A DNA stretch of 64,000 nt from Eriocheir sinensis (Eukaryota > Arthropoda > Malacostraca > Decapoda > Varunidae): assembly GCF_024679095.1 (NCBI RefSeq), contig NC_066528.1:20710519-20774518 (forward strand). Direction: 5' to 3'. The notes beneath the pieces are model-generated. The model searched no databases. It was not told where the DNA came from and saw only the letters and a program-made list of their open reading frames with translations. The position numbers and the translations under genes were made by a program. Of this stretch, positions 20,850 to 32,800 are shown in pieces; position 1 is the first letter of the stretch; the number at the start of each line of letters is the position of its first letter.

Positions 20850-21280
20850 GACCGACCCGTCACCGTCAAGATCAAGATCGAGCCTCGCAAATGTAAACAA
20901 CGGCCCTGCCATCACCCGTCTAAGGATTGGACACACGGTCACACACCCGCCTCAACGCCCACCTGCACAGACTGAACATAGTCCGAGACCCACACTGCCC
21001 ATGGTGCCCCACACAGCCTGACACACCAGAACACCACCTCCTCCACTGCCCAAGATTCCACTCCCTCCGCACCACCCTCAAAGCATCCTTAACCAGTCTC
21101 CGTATTCACAGGCCAACCCTAGAGGACCTGCTGGGTAGCGACGCCCTCAGCCCCAACACTGCCTTCCACGCCCTCAAGTGCACGCAAACCTTCCTGCAGA
21201 AGTCGGGGCAACTTGACAGGATCTAACTCCCGCCCAGGTGACAGGCCTAACTAGCCCCATAAAACACCCACGAAGAAGAA
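20850..21280 (+). pseudogene. jockey/I-like LINE 3' fragment
   Basis: It encodes ITRLRIGHT and, in an adjacent frame, LNIVRDPHCPWCPTQPDTPE followed by HHLLHCPRF. The CxxC...HxxxxHC knuckle is the usual C-terminus after the RNase H region. It stops at 21226 and ends with AGCCCCATAAAACACCCACG and a (GAA)n tail. Confidence 0.8.
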
Positions 21281-21284
21281 GAAG

Positions 21285-21615
21285 AAGCCATCACATCCCT
21301 GCTGAAGATATTGCAAACAGAAAGACTCACTACAGAGGAAGGAGAGGACATAATTGGAGGACTATTATTTAAAGAAGAGCTGATCGAAGAAACCAAGCCA
21401 GTGATATATGAAATGTGGAGAAAGAGAGAACAACAAAGAACAATTCTAGACGCGACCAACTGAAGAGCTGAAAACTGACCAGTGAAGATCATCAGGGAAG
21501 CGCAGATACAAAGGCCAAGCTTCCCGAACGACACCTGACCTGACCTGACCTGCTGCTGCTCAACGGGGGCGTGTCGGAATAGCCCCATAAAACACCCACG
21601 AAGAAGAAGAAGAAG
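21285..21615 (+). mobile_element. LINE C-terminal remnant and second (GAA)n-tailed 3' end
   Basis: 21285-21480 resumes the older LINE frame (GGLLFKEELIEETKPVIYEM). At 21560-21615 the tail AGCCCCATAAAACACCCACG plus (GAA)n recurs, identical to the tail at 21253-21288. Confidence 0.65.
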
Positions 21616-21639
21616 TAGTCCTACATCTTGAGGTGCAGC

Positions 21640-22620
21640 CCAGTACTGGAGGTTCGTCTGGGACTGTTTGTAGCAGCTTGTCCAGCCCATTCTTAAGCCT
21701 GTTGACTGGACAACCTGTTAGGCCTCGGGCTGCTCTGTACTGTGTCTCGGTGACATACAGATACTTACAGAAGACCTCCTGGGAGAAGCTTACGTCTGTG
21801 ACTCAAGATCAACATTAACAACTTGTGGCAGTGTGTGGTGGATCATTCGTGCCTTGTAATAATATTTAAATTCTTGATTAGCCAAAAATTTGTCTAGTCT
21901 GGCCTCAAACCGAGTCACTGAGGTTGCTGCCACCACCCACTCAGGCAGTTGATTCCAGTTGTTTACACTCTACTTGGGAAAGTATACTTTCTTACATCCA
22001 ACCGTGATCTTGACTTGAAAAGTTTCAGTGAATTCCCCCTCCTGCTGCTGCTTTCTTCTTTTAAGTTTCAATATTCCTTGGCTACACGCATCATCATATT
22101 TCCCAGTGAGTATATATCTTGTAGGCCTCAGTTAGATCTCCCCGTGCTCTTCTATATGCCAGTGTCGGTAGTCTCAGCTTCCTCAGTCTCTCTTTGTAGG
22201 TATGTCCTTTAAGTTCAGGTAACATCCTAGTAACCCTTTGCTCAACGTTGTCCACCATTTCAATGTCTTTCACCAGGTATGGACTCTATACTTAATTGGC
22301 GTATTCTATGTGTGGTTTTACCAATGCACTAAACAAGGATTTAAATATTTCAGCAATCAATGCAACAAAGGTTCTCCTGATTAATCCCACTAATATATTA
22401 GCTTTATTCACTTTTTCTGCTAGATGGTCAGCACAACTTAGTTTATTATTGATAATGACACCCACATCTTTTTCATAAGTAATCCTTATAAGTAATAATA
22501 AGTAATGTTTCTCCATGTGCAGCATGGATCATTATCACAGTACATCAGTTTCACCCTGTGTATGATAGTTTTCACCACAAACACATCTACTTGTTGAATC
22601 CTTGTTAACTTGTGGGGAGG
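21640..22620 (-). pseudogene. CR1-like LINE 3' region, minus strand
   Basis: Minus-strand reading gives YEKDVGVIINNKLSCADHLA and KVNKANILVGLIRRTF, then VEQRVTRMLPELKGHTYKER and VNNWNQLPEWVVAATSVTRF. These are RT thumb and C-terminal motifs of the CR1/L2 style, with stops and frameshifts. Confidence 0.8.
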
Positions 22621-22688
22621 GATCTTCTGCTGCACTTTCGTCCGGTCCACTGATTCATTGATTGTCCTCAGAGCTCAAGATTTTTGCA

Positions 22689-24506
22689 ATGCCGAAGAAA
22701 CCAAGAAGCATACGAGGGAGGCAGAATTACCTGAGTGGCCTGCAGAAGAAGCTAGCATGGAAGGAAGCCCCAAGAATTGAAGAGGAGCCCCAGCCTACCA
22801 CATCCTCTCAAGTGGCACACACCAGCACATCTCAGCCACTTTCCCTGCCCGAAGAAGGTGTGATAGATTTACCTGATGCAGAGGAGTATGGAAAAGAGGT
22901 GAGATCCAAGGTGGAGGAAAGAAAGCGGCTCCTTGCATCAGTAACAGCCAGTGACGTGTCTGCTGCCAAGCATGAGAGCAATAAAGACTCAAGCACTAAC
23001 ATTGTCATCAGTGTGAGTAGATTGAAAGATCTGTTTCTAGAAGAATCTATGTGGTGTGAGAACTGCAGTACAACTTCTCATAATATTAAGGTGAAGCCCA
23101 GAGGAGCAGATGTGGATGTGAGTGTAGTGTGTGAGTCCTGTGGGGCTGTGCTGTACTGTGATCCAGCAGCTAAGATTGGCAAGTATCATGAAAATGCCGT
23201 GTCCCTGGTGTACAACAGCATAACATCAGGAGGAATGTACACCTGGTACCGTAATATTGCAGTGGCACTCAAAACAAAGCCACTGCATGAGAAGGCCTAC
23301 TATGAAATCAGAGACTTTCTGGGAGAGAAAATTGTAGCTTATTGGAAAAACACAGCAGAAACTATTAGGATGGCTGTATTAAAAAAATATGAAGAACTTG
23401 GAATTTTCCCAGATAAAAATGGCATCCTAAATATTCAGGTTAGCTATGGAACCTGGGTGACAAATGGACATTCAAGCCACATTGGTGTGGGGTTTGTGGT
23501 AGAGATTTATACAGGCTATGTGCTTGATGTAGAGGTCATGTCAAATTACTGTGTGCAGTGTGCAAGACTCCTGACAAAGAAAAGAAGAAAAGAAATTAAT
23601 AATAAAAAGTATCGGGAGGCTCAAGGAAAACACAAACCTAACTGTGCCCGCAATTTTGATGGCCGCTCTGGCAGCATGGAAAAAGAAGCTGCAAAAAAGA
23701 TGTGGGCACGGTCAGAAGGTCTAAACAAAATGAGGTACGAAGTCTTTGTAGGTGACGGGAGTGCCAAGACCTTCTCCGCCCTGCAGGAAATGAACAGTAA
23801 CACCGGGCCATATAACATTCCAATTATAAAAGAAAAATGTGTAGATCATGTGGGAAGAAGACTCGGCACAAGGCTAAGAAAACATAAATTGACAGATCAT
23901 GAAATTGAAAAACTTACTGAATATTATACAGATGCCATCAGAGGAAACGAAGGTAAAACTGTGTCCAGCGTGCAGAAAGACATCCTTGCCTCCTATCTAC
24001 ACTGCTCCAGCACTGATGAACATCCATCTCACAGCTGCTGCCCCACAGGAGAAGATTCATGGTGCTTCTTCAACAAGGCAAAAGCAAAAGGAGAACCACC
24101 CATGCCTCACAAGGATATGGAAGTATACCTTCAAGTAGACCAAAAGGCAAGAAAAGAAATCATGAACATTTATCTTGACCTTTCAAAAGATGACTTGCTT
24201 CAAAAATGTCTGAAAGGCAAGACACAAAACATCAATGAAGCACTCCATTCCAAAGTTCAGAATCACTTACACAAAAAAAAATTCTACGGCCTCAAATCAT
24301 GCAAGATAAGTGCAATTCTCACCATCTTGGAGCATAACCTTGGATATGTTGCCTCATCACTGGACAACATCTTAGGCAAGGACCTGAGCTCACCAGGGAT
24401 GGAGTCACATTTAGAAAGAAAAGAGAAAAGAAGAATGGCCCACAGCGCACCCACCCGCAAGGCCTCACCTACAAAGAAAAGAAAGGTTTCTGATGCTCGC
24501 TATTAA
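22689..24506 (+). CDS. Mutator-like transposase, probably catalytically defective
   Basis: An uninterrupted 605-codon frame from the first ATG (22689); an upstream TTG extension is not needed. It resembles Mutator-like transposases common in arthropod genomes. Residues 123-126 and 148-151 are CxxC pairs (WCENC, CESCG), probably zinc-binding. The DDE-type core starts near 240: residues 252-256 read SYGTW where the family has a DGTW motif, so the first catalytic Asp is missing. GDG at 355-357 and CVDHVGRRLGTRLR follow. The cluster HSCCPTGEDSWC and TQNINEALHS, with the presumed catalytic Glu at 517, complete the core. The C-terminus carries PTKKRKV, an SV40-like nuclear localisation signal. No terminal inverted repeats are seen. 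It is intact but for the motif loss, so it is young or domesticated. Its stop codon lies in the TTAA of the next MITE. Confidence 0.85.
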   Translation: MPKKPRSIRGRQNYLSGLQKKLAWKEAPRIEEEPQPTTSSQVAHTSTSQPLSLPEEGVIDLPDAEEYGKEVRSKVEERKRLLASVTASDVSAAKHESNKDSSTNIVISVSRLKDLFLEESMWCENCSTTSHNIKVKPRGADVDVSVVCESCGAVLYCDPAAKIGKYHENAVSLVYNSITSGGMYTWYRNIAVALKTKPLHEKAYYEIRDFLGEKIVAYWKNTAETIRMAVLKKYEELGIFPDKNGILNIQVSYGTWVTNGHSSHIGVGFVVEIYTGYVLDVEVMSNYCVQCARLLTKKRRKEINNKKYREAQGKHKPNCARNFDGRSGSMEKEAAKKMWARSEGLNKMRYEVFVGDGSAKTFSALQEMNSNTGPYNIPIIKEKCVDHVGRRLGTRLRKHKLTDHEIEKLTEYYTDAIRGNEGKTVSSVQKDILASYLHCSSTDEHPSHSCCPTGEDSWCFFNKAKAKGEPPMPHKDMEVYLQVDQKARKEIMNIYLDLSKDDLLQKCLKGKTQNINEALHSKVQNHLHKKKFYGLKSCKISAILTILEHNLGYVASSLDNILGKDLSSPGMESHLERKEKRRMAHSAPTRKASPTKKRKVSDARY

Positions 24507-24786
24507 CCCGGTAGCAGCGACGAGCCAAATTTGTGTCTTTACCGAGCAGCAGCAACGGGCCAAATTTGTGTCTTTACCGAGCAGCAGCAACGGGCCAAAT
24601 TTGTGTCTTTACCGTGCAGCAGCAACGGGCCAAATTTGTGCCATGATTTAAACCCCCCAAAATAGATGTTACATAATCTGATCACAAATGCTTTGACACA
24701 TAATATGAAATGGTTTGTGTGAGGGGTGATTTTTTCTCGCTTTGGGGGACCATTAAGAAACATGATCCCTGCTGCTACCGGGTTAA
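24503..24786 (-). mobile_element. TTAA-flanked MITE, near-complete copy
   Basis: TTAACCCGGTAGCAGCGACG at 24503 and GCTGCTACCGGGTTAA ending at 24786 form matching inverted termini with TTAA duplications. Three 36-37 bp internal repeats lie at the left. Orientation is opposite to the copy at 9410. Confidence 0.9.
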
Positions 24787-25101
24787 GCCAGGACCACATT
24801 GGCACACAAGTACAGGGTAGGAACAATTGCCGAGTGTAGGGAAGCAGCCCACCACTGGTATAAAAAACAACCCTACATGATGAAGCTCTTGTTCTGAAGA
24901 CCCCCAGTGGTGAGGTCAAGTACCGTTAAAGGCCTGTGTACACAACCAATGAAAGTACATAAAGGAAACTATGTCTGTTTTTTCTTGATATCCTGATGTA
25001 TAGATCCTGTGAGTTTCAAGTCCCTAGCTGCAATAGGTAAAATATGTACACTAACGCTTCAACTTCATCGCTTGATTTTTCAGAACATTGGTTTCTGCAC
25101 T
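24787..25101. other. Unique spacer
   Basis: Between two MITE copies I see no gene, repeat or motif of note. Confidence 0.5.
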
Positions 25102-25532
25102 TTAACCAAGTAGCAGCGACGGGCCGAGTTTGTGGCTTTACCGTGTAGCAGCGACGGGCCAAGTTTGTGGCTTTACCGTGTAGCAGTGACGGGCCAAGTT
25201 TGTGGCTTTACCGTGTAGCAGCGACGGGCCAAGTTTGTGGCTTTACCGTGTAGCAGTGACGGGCCAAATTTGTGGCTTTACCATGTAGCAGCAACGGGCC
25301 AAATTTGTGGCTTTACCGTGTAGCAGCAACGGGCCAAATTTGTGGCTTTACCGTGTAGCAGCAACGGGCCAAATTTGTGCCATGATATAACCCCCCCAAA
25401 ATAGATGATGCATAATCTGATCATAAATGCTTTGATATATATTTTGAAATGGTTTGTGTGTGATGATTTTTTCTCATTTTTCTCGCTTAGAGGGACCATT
25501 AAGAAACATGATCCCTGCTGCTACCGGGTTAA
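25102..25532 (-). mobile_element. TTAA-flanked MITE with expanded internal repeats
   Basis: TTAACCAAGTAGCAGCGACG at 25102 and GCTGCTACCGGGTTAA ending 25532. It has seven to eight 37-bp internal repeats (GGGCCAAGTTTGTGGCTTTA), more than any other copy here. 25533-25923 is AT-rich with no recognisable gene. Confidence 0.9.
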
Positions 25533-25923
25533 ATTATCTCCTTTGCACTTATTACACAAATATTTCCTCCTGCAGCTTATGGAAGTATGAAAAAGGAATT
25601 AGATTTACAGTAGAAATTATTGTTTGAAATTGATTTTGATTTTTTTTTTTCATTGAACTTTAGAAAAATATCTTTTAATACTGTATAAAACAAACAATAG
25701 CAAGCCTTAACTTAACTCCTATTCTTCATGATTAAAATGCCTTTTGAATGAAAGAACTTGGTCAATAAAAAAGGGAGTATAAGAACATAAGCAATTTAAG
25801 GGCTCAGTCAGGAAAGCTAGAAATGGCAGTGAATGTCTGAGTGAATAATATAAGCCATCCTGTGACTGAATATAAGTTTGAATAAGTCGCTTTCCAGAAC
25901 TCATTGGCTGCTGGCTGTTAGGG

Positions 25924-26345
25924 GAGATACAGACAGACAGACAGATACAGACAGACAGAGATACAGACAGACAGACAGAGATACAGACAGACATACAGAG
26001 ATACAGACAGACATACAGAGATACAGACAGACATACAGAGATACAGACAGACATACAGAGATACAGACAGACATACAGAGATACAGACAGACATACAGAG
26101 ATACAGACAGACAGACAGAGATACAGACAGACAGACAGATACAGACAGACAGAGATACAGACAGACATACAGAGATACAGACAGACATACAGAGATACAG
26201 ACAGACATACAGAGATACAGACAGACATACAGAGATACAGACAGAGATACAGACAGACATACAGAGATACAGACAGACACACAGAGATACAGACAGACAC
26301 ACAGAGATACAGACAGACATACAGAGATACAGACAGACAGACAGG
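25924..26345 (+). repeat. CAGACAGACATACAGAGATA minisatellite
   Basis: About 20 copies of a 20-bp unit built from ACAG/ACAT tetranucleotides, with internal deletions. The long SVCLS... and TDRDTDR... frames on both strands are repeat artefacts. Confidence 0.95.
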
Positions 26346-26530
26346 CAGTTGGTCAGTAATAGGGTGGTGGGGGAATGGAATAGACTCAGCAATCCCTAGT
26401 GAGTATAGGGATGATAGCTTGTTTTAAGAGTAGACTTGATAGCTACATAGACGAGGATGACAGCTGGTAATGGGGGGTGGATCTGGGGTCAATTGGCCTC
26501 TTGCAGTCTCCCTATGTTCTTATAAATACA
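26346..26530 (+). pseudogene. CR1-like LINE 3' end
   Basis: It starts [16 protein letters not shown], then degraded sequence ending GGCCTCTTGCAGTCTCCCTA, the usual terminal part of CR1-type LINEs. The 20-bp minisatellite adjoins its 5' side. Confidence 0.7.
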
Positions 26531-26810
26531 GGAGAGCATTTGCCACTGTTTGTAAGGCGCGGCGTAAAATGGTCCCAAAATGGCGTCTTCATCTTGAGAT
26601 ACTGCGACTCTATCCGTGAAGGGAGTCCGCCGCCGCCTCAACTCAGCCTCAGCCCCGATTTCCGACCCAATAATGAGATTTATTTATATTTCTCGTTAAA
26701 ACAGTTAATTCCTGATGTTTCTTGGCAATAGTTAGGCGTCAGAAACCGGTAAATATTATGCTGTGAGTACGATAATCTGGCAACGGTCTGGGTCTGGCGG
26801 CCTCAGTCTG

Positions 26811-26826
26811 TTCAAGATGGCCGAGG
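26811..26826 (+). promoter_or_regulatory. YY1-like motif over the start codon
   Basis: TTCAAGATGGCCGAGG overlaps the PRA1-gene ATG and fits the AAGATGGCSGC type of YY1 site that often sits just after the start of housekeeping transcripts. No TATA box is visible upstream. Prediction from motif only. Confidence 0.35.
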
Positions 26827-29800
26827 CAGAAGGAGTGTCCGTGTCCCCGCTGCGGAGCCTCGACGATTTCCTCATGGAGTCCGCGAGGTTCCAAGTGCCC
26901 AACCTGAAGGACCCCGAGAAGTGGGCCAACCGCGTGCTGCAGAACCTCCTCTACTACCAGACCAACTACTTCCTCACCTGCCTCGCCATCTTCGCCGTGG
27001 TGGGGTGAGCCTCCTCGCAGCTGTCCTCCCCGCCACCCCCGCCCGTGACAGCCCTCCCGGGGGCGTGCGGCGGGCGGGGGGTGGCCAGGGGCAGGGCGTG
27101 TGGGCGTGGGCGGGGCGGGGGTGGGTGGCGTGGGCGTGGCGGGGGTAGGTGTCGTGGGCGGGGCGGGGCGGGCGGGTCACGTGGGTGTGAGGTGGCGGCA
27201 CTTAGCTTTTAATAAGATGGAATTTCATCTCGCGTCACCCTGTGTGTGTGTGTGTGTGTGTGTGTGTTGGGTGCCTCAAGGCCGCGTGTCACTGGGGTGC
27301 CTCGCCCCCGGGCAGGCCCGTAGCACTGGGCCCAAGAAGTTCTTTACTTAGAAGTGTATATTATGAAGGCTTGAATGACTTGTTAATTAAGTATAAAGAC
27401 ACCTACATGTAAAACAATGCATGAAAGTAAACCCCAGCTCCCCATGATAGGGATGACTCCTGAATTTCAAGTCCTGCTCCAGTCCTCCCCTCAACACTGT
27501 GACGGTGTTGAGGGAGGTGCACGCAGGGAGCTCCCTGTGTGATGATCCACAGGGCACCGGGCTTGTCATTACACTCCTCTTTGCAATCACTCAGCTGAGC
27601 TGTTTGAGTCATCTTTCTGTATAAACATTTCCTGTGGAAATGGCTGAATGGGAGGGCCTTATCTGGATCTGGATCTCCATAATAATGCGCAGACACATTT
27701 CAGGTGCATGACACGCATATTTGAGTTGGGTTGACACAAATAACCTGGTATCCTACTCCCTCGGGAAATTCACACATGCACCCTCTGTATCAGCACTTAT
27801 CATTAGTGTGCTTCATTTACTGTAAAAAAAAGTAACCTCTCACTCCCCCTTTCCAACACACACTAGTCCATTTTGTCCACTCCTCTCAACTCTTTTTGTA
27901 GGCGCAGTGATTTGCAGGCTTTTTTTATTATTATTATTATTATTTTTTTTCATCCTTTGAGCTGTTTCCTTTACTGTAACAAAAAAAAAACCCAACTAAC
28001 TACCCCCCCCCCACCCCCCCCCCACCCCCACCCTTGCAGTGTGATCCACCCCACCAAGATGTTCTGTGGCATGACGGCGGTGGGCCTTGCGTTCGGTCTC
28101 TTCTACTACCTCACCAACAATAAGATGCCAGCCGCCCAGTTCAAGAAGAACCACCCGGTGCTGTCGCTGCTGGGCGTGGTGCTGGCGGCCTACTTCATGG
28201 TGTACCTGCTGGGCTCGGTGCTGGTATTCCTCATGGGTATTCTGCTGCCCATTACTGGTAGGTTGCAGCTTATTTACTTATCTATATCACTCATGGAGGT
28301 AGAATTGGTGGAGTTGACACAGCCCGCTAATCCCATTCATTGAGGTGAAGCCGACGAACTGTCAAATTTACGGCCAAATGATGGGGGTGGGCGAGCCTGG
28401 CCGAGCCCATTAAGAGGGAGCCTGACCTGACAACACATGACAGCTTGGGCGGATTCATTTAATTGGGCTGATGTTGACTCCACCAATTCTACCTCCATGA
28501 TACCATTATTTATTACTTTATTTTATTTGTTTACTTTAGTTTGGGTTCAGTATTGCCTCATCACTGGTAGGTTGGGGCTTACTTATCTGTACCACTATTT
28601 ATGTATTTATTTTATTTGTTTACTTTAGTTTGGGATAAGTATTGTCATCCCCAGCATCATCATCATCATCATCATCTCTCTTCCTATCTCCTTCCTTTAC
28701 CTTCCCTCTGCTTTTTTATTTTCATTTTTGCCTTTTATCCCTTTTTTTATCTTTTAACCTGGTAGCAGCGGGGATCGTGTTTCTTAATGGTCCCTCCAAG
28801 CGAGAAAAATGATAAAAAATCACCCCCCACACAAACCATTTCATACTATACATCAAAGCATTTGTGATCAGATTATGTATCATCTATTTTGGGGGGTTTA
28901 TATCATGGCACAAATTTGGCCCGTCGCTGCTACACGGTAAAGCCACAAATTTGGCCCATCGCTGCTACCAGGTTAAGTGTTGTAAAATTTTCGGTCATGT
29001 CAAACACTCCCTCTCTCTCTTGTATTTCATTATTTTCTTCTTGTTGCAAAAGCCCAAACCATCTGAAAATACTGGATATGGGTAGTTTTATGAGCCTAGT
29101 GATAGTTTGACAAAGCTTCTATACCATGAACATCAGAAAACACTCATTAGAACCCAGCTAACCTCCTGTTTGGCCCTGAGAAATAGTTGTCATGGATAAT
29201 TTAAGAGCCTAGTGATAGTTTGACAAGGCTTCTACACCATGAACATAAGAAAACACTCATTAGAACCCAGCTAACCTCCTTTGTGAACTTGAGAAATAGT
29301 TGTCATGTATTAATGTAAGAACCTAGTGGTAGTTTAACAAGGCTTCTACACCATGAACATAAGAAAACACTCATTAGAACCCAGCTAACCTCCTGTTTGG
29401 CCTTGAGAAGTAGTTGTCCCAAGAGTCGAAAGCATCTGAGATTACCAACACTTACCCACATGGTCTCCTTTCCAGTGATCTTCCTGCACGCATCCATGAG
29501 GCTCCGTAACCTCAAGAACAAGCTGATGAACAAAGTGGAGTACCTGGGGATGAAGAGGACTCCCATGGGTGTGATTCTGGAAGCGCTGGGCCTGGAGCAA
29601 GACTTCTTCATGTAGGCATCCTCTCCCTTCCTTTCCTTCCCCTCCTTTCCTCTCCTTCCTTTCCCTTCCTCCTTTACTCTCTCTAGTTAACCCACAACTG
29701 CCCCTTCTTTACTTTGTCTTGTTAACGCACTCTCTCCCTCTAATTCCTTCCCCTTCCTGCTTTTCTCTCTCTTGTTAATGCACAACTGTCCTCCCCCCTC

Positions 29801-32800
29801 TCTCTCTCTCCATCCCCTCCTTTCCGCTCCCTTCCCTTCCTTCTTTACTCTCTCTCTCTTGTTAATGCACTTTCTCCTTCCCTTCCTTTCCTCTCCACTC
29901 CTTCTCTTTCCTTCCTCTGTCTTGTTAACCTACTTTCCTTCTTCCTTCCTTCCCTTCCTTTCCTCTCTACTCCTTCCCGTCCTTCTTTCCTCTCTCTCTC
30001 GTTAGCCCACTCTCCCTCTCTTCCCTTCTCTCCTTCCTTCCCTTTCCTTCTTTCCTTGTTAACCCTCTCTCTCCTTCCCTCCCTTTCCTTCCTTTTTTTC
30101 TTTTGTTTTTTGGTATTCTGTTCAGTGTTGAAGTTCTGGGTCATGTCAAACCCCTCTCACTAGCTCTCTCTCTTATTTTATCATTTCAGTCATTTTTTTC
30201 CTCTTATTTTGCCATCCTTTCAGCATTTATATTCTTGGGACACTTCATTTATTTACTGTATAATGATATTTACCCCTCAGCCTCTCCTTTTTTATTTTTT
30301 ATGGCAATATTTTTCCTCTCAACGTCAATATTTTGTGACCCTTCTAGCATTTGTACTCTTAGGTCCCTTCCATTGTTCACTCCCTTCCCTCCCCCTCGTC
30401 CTTCCCTCTCGTCCTTTCCTCCATTTATATTACTCTGATGAACTGTGTCTGATGATTGTAAGAGAGACAGTGACTTGATTGGCTACTTCAGAGCATCATA
30501 AGAGAGGGAGACTTGGATTATAAGAGAGAGAGAGACTTACATGGTTACTCCCTATCCATCATCAAAGAACGACTTCAGTGGGTACTTCCAAGGCATCATA
30601 AGAAAGACAGTGATTAGATTGGCTACTTCAGAGCATCATAAGAGAGGGAGACTTGCATTATAAGAGAGAGAGAGACTTAAATGGTTACTTCCTATGCATC
30701 ATCCAAGAAAGACTTCAGTGGGTACTTCCAAGGCATCATAAGACACAGCGACTAGATTGGATGCGTCTCAAGCCCCTCAGACTTAAGCTTAGTGTGTCGT
30801 GAGAACTTTTATCTCCATGCTGTTAGTGGCGTAGCGCTAGGATGTAAGGAAACACAACAATAATAATAATAATACCCAGAATTCATCAACTTAATATTCA
30901 GACTTAGAGATAGTTTTTCAAGGTAATTTCTGGCACTTAATTGTATAACTTAAAATCTTGTGTGTAAGTGTATGTAGTGGAAGTGGTTTCAGATGTTCCT
31001 TACTGTGTGAAGTGACTTTTTATTTAACTTAAGTGTATCTACTGCACAAGAAAGTAGGAATTTAAGCAAAAAAACACCAGAATCAAGTAGAAATTTAATA
31101 GAAAACTCCATAATTTCAGTGTGATAAAAATTATCTGTTATGTATAATAGCCAATGGAGAAACGTTTTGTTAACTTTAGTGTATCTACTGCACAAGAAAG
31201 TAGGAATTTAAGCTAAAAAAGACCAGAATCAAGTAGAAAAATTTAAATGAAAAACTTGATAATTTCAGTGTGATAAAAAAGAATACTGTGTAGATTTGAA
31301 TATGATTTTAGTATCTAGTATTGTCAACAGGAATTAGTGTGATATGTGCCAACGAGTGTCTATTTTTATCATTTCTTTTAAGGCAACTGTAGCTTTCTTA
31401 TGGATTTCTTGTTCAGTGTTATTCCCATGCGACAATTCCAACACATATAATTAGTCTACAGATCTTGTCAGCAGAGATTAGTGTGACATGTGCCAGCGAA
31501 CCTTTCTTTATTACTTCATTTAAGACGAGTGTAGTTTTCTCATTGTTTTCCTTTTCAATGTTATTTCCATGTGACAATTCCGACATGATAATTAGTCTAC
31601 AGATCTTGTCAGCAGAGATTAGTGTGACATGTGCCAGCGAATCTTTATAACTTCATTTAAGACAACTGTAGTTTTTCCCATTGATTTCTTGTTCTGTGTT
31701 ATTCCCATGCGACAATTCTGACACATGATAATTAGTCTACAGATCTTGTCAGCAGAGATTAGTGTGACATGTGCCAGCGAATCTTTATAACTTCATTTAA
31801 GACGAGTGTAGTTTTTCCCATTGATTTCTTGTTCTGTGTTATTTCCATGTGACAATTCCGACATGATAATTAGTCTACAGATCTTGTCAGCCGAGATTAG
31901 TGTGACATGTGCCAGCGAATCTTTTTAACTTCATTTAAGACGAGTTTAGTTTTTCCATTGATTTCTTGTTCTGTGTTCCCATGCGACAATTCTGACATGA
32001 TAATTAGTCTACAGATCTTGTCAGCAGAGATTAGTGTGACAATTGCCAACGAACCTTTCTTAATCACTTCATTTAAGACGAGTGTAGTTTTTCCATTGAT
32101 TTCTTGTTCTGTGTTATTCCCATGCGACAATTCTGACACATGATAATTAGTCTACAGATCTTGTCAGCAGAGATTAGTGTGACAATTGCCAACGAACCTT
32201 TCTTAATCACTTCATTTAAGATGAGTGTATTTTTTTCCATGGATTTCTCGTTTGCGACAGTATTGGCATATCATTAGTTTACAGGTCTTGTCTTGCTATC
32301 CCCATCAGCCGTAATGTCAGCTAAAGGTATTCCCTGCTTTGTGATTCGGGAGACCTGCTTGATGAAAGGTTCCCGGAGCTTTTGAGTTGTGTTCCGCAGA
32401 CCCCAGTTGTAGTTCCTTGTTGTAACGCAGAGTGCAGTGGTTGTTGTATGTACCTGGACCTGTTACGTGATTGGTTTGTTTCGACTAGCACTTAACTCAT
32501 GAAGCTAGAATTATTATGGTCAGTAGTTGATCTAATTCCCAGGATGTGTTACTGTAATGTTTGGTTGTGGCGTGGGCAGAGTGTGGCCCCGGTCAGGGTG
32601 TGGTGTGTTGGGTGCGGCATGTCTATCCTTAACCTTTGCTCATGTTCGGATTGACACTGTTATGGAGGGAGTGTTTCCAGGGGCAGACTCCTCTTGGACA
32701 GTCCTGGCTAACTGAAAACATCCTTGCTCTACTTAGATGAGACTTGGTGTTGTTTACATAGATATTAGAGAATCGCTTTTATCTTTTTCAGTCATGGTTT

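Noticed and set aside
22662..22688. Transposase start at 22662
   Set aside because: That codon is TTG. The ATG at 22689 gives a normal start, and an acceptor-like TCCTCAG lies between them, so the extension is unsupported.
25901..26399. Frames of SVCLS/TDRQTD type on both strands
   Set aside because: Pure by-products of the 20-bp CAGACAGACATACAGAGATA minisatellite.
26974..27201. Pro/His/Arg-rich frame after ARL6IP5 exon 1
   Set aside because: It lies in the GC-rich start of intron 1 and reflects G-tract composition.
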